Positions 57,107-64,000 of a DNA stretch of 64,000 bases are shown piece by piece. Positions within the stretch are counted from its first letter, which is position 1, and each line of letters starts with the position of its first letter. Source of the DNA: Cyrtodaria siliqua (Eukaryota; Mollusca; Bivalvia; Adapedonta; Hiatellidae); NCBI GenBank assembly GCA_037043455.1, contig JAWPHD010001820.1, forward strand, positions 228,803 through 292,802. Direction: 5' to 3'. The notes under the pieces are model-generated. The model did not search any database and was not told the DNA's origin. It saw nothing but the letters and a program-made list of their open reading frames with translations. The translations under genes and the position numbers were made by a program.

Positions 57107-58077
57107 ATGGACAGAAACTGGCGACGACTACTTTTGGCTGCGCTACCAGCACTGGTTGAACCCCTTTCAGACGCAAGTGAATACATTGATAATGTGAGAT
57201 CAGTTCTGATTTCTCTGCTGATGCCACCTCCAGACCCAATGTTGGACGTTCGACAACGTTTATTTTCAGGAGATGCGAACGTTTACTTCGGTAGAGATCT
57301 TTTCTGGATTTATTCTGACAACAGATACTATTTTTATAACTTAACTGTTGAGACACCTGAAACTCTGAATGATTTACTCACTTTCATTTGCCTAACCATA
57401 AATTGTCGAAGATAAGCAGAGTTTTCCTTTTTATGATTTGGATCTGGTGTTATCCCACATTTGCAAATTTGGCAGCCATGTTCAATGTGAGTACAGCAAT
57501 AGTTCATGTTGAAATGTGCAAAATGATATCGATATCGATATTTCAGCAAAGACTGGACGCTTTTATCAGATGGCCAGTAGCAGAGGAATGGTTAGCTAAG
57601 AGAGGACGTTGGGGAAACAGTTTTCTGCTGTCGGTGCCATTGACGGGACGTCCCATGAGATGTTACGGCCGATGAACGAGCCCTAACAACAATTCTACTC
57701 CGGACACCGCCATTGTCATGCCCTACACACGCAAATTGTTGTAGACAACGATGGTATAGTGTGCCACGTAGAATCCGGCTTCCCAGGACATCTCAATGAC
57801 GCCCAGTTATTTAATTTAGTGACTCAGATTGGTGGTGAACAACTTCCATTCCCTGATTATTTATCCCAGTAGGCATCCTCTCATGACCCCGTATTCCTCA
57901 CAACAAATAAATAGACGTGAATACAGAAAGAAAAGAAAATATCGGAAGCTAAACCGTCTAATTCAAAGTTACAGAGTCTGTGTTAAACATGCTATAGCGG
58001 AGATTAAACAATATAAAGCTGTTAGTCAGTTAGTTCCAAGGTATTTGGTACCAAATATTGTTTTACGTTTACATTAA
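57107..58077 (+). pseudogene. PIF/Harbinger (HARBI1-like) DDE transposase relic
   Basis: The N-terminal frame (57107-57415) and the next frame (57388-57675) give a helix-turn-helix region ('MIWIWCYPTFANLAAMFNVS') and 'WPVAEEWLAKRGRWG'. After a frame change the DDE_Tnp_4-type core follows: 'GAIDGTSHE' (Asp near 57641), 'VVDNDGIVCHVESGFPGHLN' + 'DAQ' (Asp near 57797), and in the last frame (57829-58077) 'SYRVCVKHAIAEIKQYKAV' with the Glu-bearing helix. At least three frame changes and an in-frame stop near 57684 make it inactive. Such transposases cut and paste DNA with TWA duplications; I did not find the ends. A HARBI1-like host gene is less likely given the damage. Confidence 0.7.
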
Positions 58078-58619
58078 GTCAGAAACGTCTAATAAACGTT
58101 CATTGGTCTTATAGGAATGGTAAGCGGTTTGTTGATGCATGGTGGGTAGTTTATAATGATTTGGTTAAAAACTATCTTTCATTTGTTTATTTTCTCGTAA
58201 AACCATCAATGCAATCGGAATTCTTCGCAGATTTCCGTATTCGGTCGTCTACTATTGTAAGCCATTGACGGAAAGCGACGAGGTTATTCCGTGTTCATTC
58301 GTGTCAAACCCGAACAATCTGGCAATTTCCGGAAATGTTACGGAAATTATAATACAATGACAACACGTCATTGATTTACGTCATCATTGTATGTCGTCAC
58401 ATTATGACGTATGGTCTGTTAGGAAACAATTAGTGAGCAAGGTGCTTATTACCGATCCATCTTTCTTTGTTTCTTTGTTTCTTTCTTCCAATACTATTGA
58501 CGTATTATACACATACTTATGATTATCACAGTTTCTTTACCTGCAGGCTTTTTTTATGATAACCACAGAAGTTCAGCGAGATTTTTAACCCGAATAGGGT
58601 ATGTCTCTCCCTGCACAGG
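58078..58619. other. Non-coding, nothing recognised
   Basis: No gene is visible; a short CTTTGTTT repeat lies near 58470. Confidence 0.35.
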
Positions 58620-58805
58620 AGACCAACGGTTTTACATCAGTATGGAAGAATGAAATACTTTCACAGTAACTTTAACTATCGTACACGAATAGTTCTAGAT
58701 CTAAGGGAGTGCGTTATCAATTCTCGAGACGTGAACCTCCGGGAGTCGAACCCCAGACTTCTATATCCAGAGGCAAGTAAGCTAACCACTCTGTCATTGG
58801 ATCTT
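58620..58805 (-). mobile_element. tRNA-derived SINE fragment
   Basis: On the minus strand 'gacagagtggttagcttact' (A box region) and 'tggggttcgactcccgg' (B box) form a tRNA-like head at about 58737-58802. The acceptor stem is absent. Confidence 0.65.
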
Positions 58806-59469
58806 TTTTTACCGCACAGTAACATTATGGTCCATTATGAAAAAATATAACTACTAGTATTTAGAACAACACCAGGTCTAGAGTGACTAAACGATGGTTA
58901 GGCCCAAGATGTTACTCACACTGACAGGGGTAGGAACAGCTTCCTTCCCGAGATTCCAATAATTTGACTGGCGTGTTTGGGTAGGGGAAGTTCAAAAGGT
59001 ATTTTTACCCTATGTTGCATATTTTGGGGGAGCTTCGACCTTTTATCCAAAAAAGGTTTTAATGAGTTGGGCAAACCGAAATTAAGACATTCTGAAACTA
59101 TTGAGGCTAACTGAAGTTATATTTGAGATTTCTTTTTTTTTTTGCTGTCCCAGCAACACGGCAGATGTACACCCGAAAGAGGCTAATGCAGGATGTAGAC
59201 AGATAGATAGGAATTTACATACAAAAAGCCTCATCTGAACTGATGGCTGTAAAATATTTATTTTTTAACCGAATTTCCAAACTAAGGTGTTTTTATTTAC
59301 CATTAAAATTGCCAGTTCCAATTATATATAATGTATTTACATTTTGTTAAAATTACTCACTCACATAGCTGAAAAACCTTTAGCTTAAACAAACGCCCGA
59401 AATAATAGCAAATTTGTCGGGTTTAGACTCAACCATAATGTACAGAATTTGTATTTTTTATTTTTGGCT
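58806..59469. other. Non-coding, nothing recognised
   Basis: AT-rich DNA with T9-T10 runs; no supported feature. Confidence 0.35.
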
Positions 59470-59720
59470 GGATTGCGTAGCAAATCCAGGCTTGCAGTTC
59501 GGCGATTTCCATGTGTCTGTCCGTCTATCCGTCCGTCCGTCTACGAGTTTTGAAGTTTTCGTTAAAGTTTTTGTTTTTTCCTCATAACTCAAAAATGTAT
59601 TGTCGAAAAGCTTTGAAACTTGACACTTGTTCAACATCATTACAAATGTTATATGAAAATAACCCTAACTATGTCATGTATTTTACCTGGACTACCCCAC
59701 TTTTCACACAGATTTTTCAC
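59470..59720 (-). repeat. Pearl-like 3' end in reverse orientation
   Basis: 'gtccgtctatccgtccgtcc' at about 59519-59542 is the ACGG-type microsatellite read on the other strand. It is flanked by 'gctggattgcgtagcaaatc' on the terminal side and core-like 'aaagctttgaaacttgacac' on the inner side. Sequence is unrelated to the other families. Confidence 0.45.
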
Positions 59721-60619
59721 TTAAAATGTTAAATTCGCGCCACTATTGGTGCTTCACCTTTTTTCTTTTTTTTTTTTGTTACTTTTAACAAAGTTTGAGG
59801 TTTCCACTGGACCCCCATATAAATGAAACGTTCCTATGCCAGTGCACCTGTAACCGGTCATCCGGTTTGGTCTGATGCTACGGAGTAGTTCAAATTTGAA
59901 GGTGATGAAAACACGGTTTGGAAACTTTACCTGTCTTCTGCTTCGATCGATCTATGCTTTTCTCTGTCCTATCATTTCACTATTTTTGTTTTTCTACCAC
60001 CGACAGAAACATTAGGGTCAAATAGGACACTCAGTTTCTTAAAATGTAGATGTAGAAACTAATAAGTATCTTGAGCACAGCTAGTGCTAAACGTCAAGAA
60101 CAGTGAAACAAACCAACGTCTTTTCTACATAGCATTTGATGAATTTGGTGTATTTTCAGAATATATTGATTAAAAACGTCGAACCCGGTGTCCTCCACCC
60201 CCAGACATACTCAACTAAATATTGAACTAATATTCTGAAAATGGACCACCATTTATTAAATGTCAAGTAGGAAACAACAAATTCCTATCTTTTAAAATCA
60301 TTGTACTTTTCTCAAACATACATCATCATAATGATTAGACAATACGTATGAATCAATTTAACACACGTTGAAGACAAGACGTATATTCAAATAAAAAAAA
60401 GCTTAAATCATATATATACATTTTTCGTAATGACATAACGTTGAAACCGTAATTACATGTTGTTCGGCAAATATGTATACGCGTGCATCACGGTTTATGT
60501 ATATATAGCTTATATACACTGATGATTCAGCCAATGTCGATCCAGACAGGATCATGACTAGATAGCCGTTCGAAGTTCGTTCCATGCCATATCTGTCCTG
60601 TCTGGGAACGAATTGAAAT
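59721..60619. other. Non-coding, nothing recognised
   Basis: AT-rich sequence without a supported gene. Confidence 0.35.
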
Positions 60620-60890
60620 TTGACCGAAGCATTGTGGTGTACTGGTTAGAGCGTCTGCCTTGCATTCGGGAGGTCGTGGGTTCGAGTCCCCAGATACTTT
60701 AAAAATGGAACCCTTGCCTGACGAGCAAATAATGGGTAGTGCTACGACTGACCAGTGTCAGAATAATGTGACTGGGGGTATCATGTCTACTACGGTGTGG
60801 TATTCCAGTGTGGCAGCACTATAAAGAAACCATTGAGTTCGCTGCTTCAAGTAGACATATCATTACATCACACACAAACACACAGATAAA
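60620..60890 (+). mobile_element. tRNA-derived SINE with full body
   Basis: The head 'gtggtgtactggttagagcg' and 'gtgggttcgagtcccc' (about 60626-60698) are tRNA-like. The body continues with 'tgggtagtgctacgactgac', 'ggtattccagtgtggcagca' and 'agtagacatatcattacatc' into a CACA-rich tail. The acceptor ends do not pair, so it is not a tRNA gene. Confidence 0.75.
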
Positions 60891-60968
60891 AGTCCAGACT
60901 CATTTGTGCCTATAATCGTCGGGTAAGACGCCTGTCGTAGGCGGACGGATTATAATCCTTAGAAATAC

Positions 60969-61789
60969 CAGGAAGTACGTTATAGGGAGGAGAAACGGGC
61001 ATAAACGCTCTAGTTTATCGATTTATGTTGTCGCGCTAGAACGCCGCCATTTACTATTTTATCGATACAGGTAAATCGATCGTAAGCGCGTTACATTTGA
61101 AAAGTTAAAATTTCAGCCAACATCTCAAATAAGGCAGTTTTTACAGCCCCTTTTTACGGCTTTCTGTTATAATCAACATCACGAAATTACATTATTGACA
61201 AAGATAAATATGTCTACTATTCACTTTTTTTTATTATTAATGCCTAATATAACCCATACTTTGTATCTCGTTTGCAATAGCTTCACACCATTTTTAATTC
61301 TATAAAATTAAAAAGTTAGCTGATATCTCAAAAGGCACATTTTCATCACCTCTTTTTAGGCTTTGTCTTATAATCACCACCATGAAATTACCTTTTTTAC
61401 AAAGATAAATATGTTTACTATTCACTTTTTGTTATTATTAATGCCTAAATAACCCGTAGTCTCGTATCTCGTTTGCAATAGCTATACACTGTCACCATTT
61501 TTTATTTGGCGCAGAGTGGCGCCATCTTTGTTACACGGAACCGTCTGTTAAAATGTGCTTTTAAACATGCAAACAAATATCAGAGGACACAATGTAAATA
61601 AATAATACTTATGTTTACATTTAGCACCTTTATTGAGTTTGTAAGTGTAATAATTTATAAGAATTTGCTGTTTTTCACACACTCGCGAAACAAACGGAAA
61701 TAGTCATTTTCACGGAGTAGTGAAACACATGCGCGACAACATAAATCGGCAAAACGAGCCCGTTTCTCCTCCCTATAACGTACTCCCTG
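60969..61789. mobile_element. MITE family C, copy 3
   Basis: TIR 'caggaagtacgttataggga' + 'ggagaaac' at the left; 'gtttctcctccctataacgt' + 'actccctg' at the right. The interior matches copies at 20786 and 36544. It is flanked by GAAATAC on both sides (60962-60968 and 61790-61796), a 7 bp candidate target duplication. Confidence 0.8.
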
Positions 61790-61792
61790 GAA

Positions 61793-61794
<2 letters not shown>

Positions 61795-61826
<32 letters not shown>
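61795..61826 (+). repeat. (AC)16 microsatellite
   Basis: An uninterrupted AC tract directly follows MITE C copy 3 and its flanking duplication. Confidence 0.9.
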
Positions 61827-61828
<2 letters not shown>

Positions 61829-62470
61829 ATTGAAATTTGTTGGGGTGGGATGTCACGATTCATAAGACACGTACAGGTAGACTTGCAGTAGACATGAGAA
61901 TCATGGTTTTTATGGTGGTATGTACCTACCACGATATAGGTACACGCCATAAGAGCTACGATTCTTGCAGCTGGACTTGCCATTGCGTTCGGACGCTGTG
62001 GTTTCTATAGGACCCTATATATCATTTTGTACATACCGGTGCATACATACGCAGCGGCACAATCAAACATGAACTGTGCTCGCCCTATAGGTTTAACCTA
62101 TTTCATATTATAGCGAGCACAGCTAGCGAGAAGTGCCGAAGGCACTTCGAGCGCAAGCGAACTTTACGGTAACGGGAGAAAAAAAGAAAAAAAAGAGAAG
62201 ATAATTGCTAATCTATGTGTCTCGATTTTGATGGTAAATCGTCGTTGTCACGCTTTAAGCATTTCAAACGCCGACACCGGCTCCTACTACAGGAGTTTTA
62301 GTTTCGAAATTCTGATTTGTTTTCTTTAAAACAGTTTTCTGTGCAACGTTTCCATTATGACTGGTTAGAGTAGAGTTTCAGAAATAATTTGAAAGTCTCT
62401 CCGACTCCTTCACAATTTTCTATAGAATATGTGCAGCAGAATATTTAAAGAGTTCAAATGCGAAACTAAG
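61827..62470. other. Non-coding; short palindrome at 62125-62145
   Basis: 'gaagtgccgaaggcacttc' is a perfect small hairpin. Nothing else is recognised. Confidence 0.4.
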
Positions 62471-62872
62471 GCTTTCTAGAAAATATGTGGTTTCCGTGGG
62501 AAATTTCAAAATGACAACAAATGCAGGAATATGCTGAACATGTCAACAATTGCAGCGCACAATGATTAAACAACACTAGCAGCATATGTGAGTTATTCAT
62601 TTGGTATGGGTTTTTATTTGTAAACACTCGGTATGAAGGTTAAATTGTCTTGGCCGGAAACTTTCCACATTATGCAAATTAGCGCGTGTTAATATCAGTG
62701 ACGTAAGTCGAAACAGTAGTAAATATTGACATTATTTGCAGACGACGAGTGACAACTCAGGTAATTTCTGGAAGACTCGGATTGCTTTTACTTTGTACTA
62801 ACACTTTTGTTAGTTGATGTTGAGCTTAAATGATTAATTGTGGACAAATCGATTATAATTTCTTTCGCTTCG
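62471..62872 (+). repeat. 0.4 kb duplicated block, copy 1 (possible promoter and first exon)
   Basis: It matches 63621-64000 over its length, with small indels. It contains an octamer-like 'tatgcaaattagcgcg', then 'gacattatttgcagacgac', and 'caactcag|gtaatttctgg', which would serve as a splice donor. No coding frame is evident. Confidence 0.6.
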
Positions 62873-63620
62873 TACGAACACTTTTGTGAGTTTATGCACA
62901 GATCTAACAACAACACAGATCTAACAACAATTTGTTAATATTTCTGTGGTTTATGTTGAGCAAGTTTTAACTGCACCTTGAACTTTCCATCACTCATGTA
63001 AATATTCACCGTTGTGCGAAGATGTTCCAGAGGAACCCAGCAGCAGCACAGTACTGGAAGAATAAGAAGTTTAAATGATTAATTATTTATGGACAAACCA
63101 CCCTCGTCACGAACGGAAAGCGTTTCTTCAGTCTACCCCCTGGAATAATCTACAAAATATCCCCCACACCCACCACCACCCTGAAAAAAAAGAGGAATTT
63201 CCTCGCAAATGTCATTTTTTACATTGCAAAATGATGCTACCTACATTCACAAGAGTTTTATTTATTGCTAATGAATATTTTTCCAGTCTAGCTAATTGAG
63301 ATAAGCACCTAAAAAAAGATATATATAAGGTAGTGAGTATTCATTAAATTGATTTGATAAAAAAATCGGAGGGAGTAAAACGCCCGATAACCTTGTATGT
63401 TGCGAAACATATACATGTATTTTGGATTGGTAATCCGATGCTCTAGCTACATACTGTGCTAGCTGGATGGTGACAATGGAACGAACTTGATGTTTATCTG
63501 TCATAATTTGCCCACTTCGGGTCGAAACTATATCGGATACATATTGGATAGATAACTAACCGATATTGGACCGATGATGGATAGTAAACTAAAAGGATGT
63601 CTAACCGATGATGGATAGTG
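62873..63620. other. Non-coding spacer between the two duplicated blocks
   Basis: It contains a short direct repeat 'cacagatctaacaacaa' near 62900-62930 and 'accgatgatggatag' repeated near 63571 and 63605, ending exactly where the second block begins. The 74-codon frame at 63075-63299 is not recognised. Confidence 0.4.
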
Positions 63621-64000
63621 GCTTTCTAGAAAATATGTGGTTTCCGTGGGAAATTTCAAAAGGACAACAAATGCAGGAATATGCTGAACATGTCAACAAT
63701 TGCAGAGCGCAAAATGTTAAAACAACACTAGCAGCATATGTGAGTGAATAAATTGATATATATTTTATTTGTAAACACCCGATTTGAACATTAAATCGTC
63801 TTGGCCGGAAACTTTCAAGATTATGCAAATTAGCGCGTGACGGTGTTTATTGACATTATTTGCAGACGACTAGTGATAACTCAGGTAATTTCTGGAAGAC
63901 TCGGATTGCTTTTACTTTGTACTAACACTTTTGTGAGTTGATTTTGAACTAGTTTAAATGATTAATTATGGACAAATCGATTATAATTGCTTTCACTTCG
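63621..64000 (+). repeat. 0.4 kb duplicated block, copy 2 (cut by window end)
   Basis: Direct copy of 62471-62872 at an offset of about 1150 bp. The octamer-like word and the 'caggtaatttctgg' donor-like site are conserved, while spacer segments differ. Confidence 0.6.

Overview
The window is animal nuclear DNA, most likely from a mollusc and probably a bivalve. It is AT-rich and intron-rich, with few host exons, many inverted-repeat and tandem-repeat elements, tRNA-derived SINEs, and elements shaped like the bivalve 'pearl' / Helentron-associated (HINE) repeats: a short 5' palindrome, a tandem core, an ACGG/ACAG microsatellite and a 3' hairpin ending in GTAGAGC. The bivalve assignment is inference. 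No host gene is complete. The one host coding exon I recognise is the minus-strand SH3 exon of a PI3-kinase p85 regulatory subunit (2483-2849).

From 1 to 25.7 kb the window is intergenic or intronic. It holds pearl-like elements (5503-6466, 8722-12433, 17568-19154 and a 3' end at 1-124), a 2.2 kb TIR element with a pearl-like element nested in it (5297-7489), two copies of one MITE family (371-946, 19785-20785), the first of three copies of a second MITE family (20786-21924), SINEs and perfect hairpins. From 25760 to 31054 lies a 5.3 kb terminal-inverted-repeat element. It is filled with a ~160 bp repeat array whose units reverse orientation several times, then low-complexity DNA and a (CAG)n(CAA)n tract, and it has no recognisable transposase. 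From 31.5 to 37.4 kb there are further palindromes, a 1.7 kb fold-back element with microsatellite arms and the second copy of the second MITE family. A spliced hAT-type transposase relic occupies 39653-41659.

The centrepiece is a Polinton/Maverick, a virus-like self-synthesising transposon, at 42236-55041. It has ~290 bp terminal inverted repeats and a candidate 6 bp target duplication. It still carries protein-primed DNA polymerase B, retroviral-type integrase, double-jelly-roll major capsid, FtsK/A32-like packaging ATPase, fibre-like and other capsid-associated genes, several small membrane proteins and a zinc-ribbon protein. In a working element the polymerase copies the genome from a protein primer, the integrase inserts it, and the ATPase would load it into a capsid. 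This copy is dead or dying: integrase, capsid, ATPase and the polymerase N-terminus contain stops and frameshifts, two convergent genes are fused tail to tail by an internal deletion, and I could not find the expected adenain-like protease. The polymerase catalytic domain is still one open 742-codon frame.

From 55 to 64 kb there is a decayed Harbinger-like transposase (57107-58077), SINEs, the third copy of the second MITE family (60969-61789) and a 0.4 kb block duplicated at 62471 and 63621 that contains a possible promoter and splice donor. All readings were made by eye; no alignment or database search was run.
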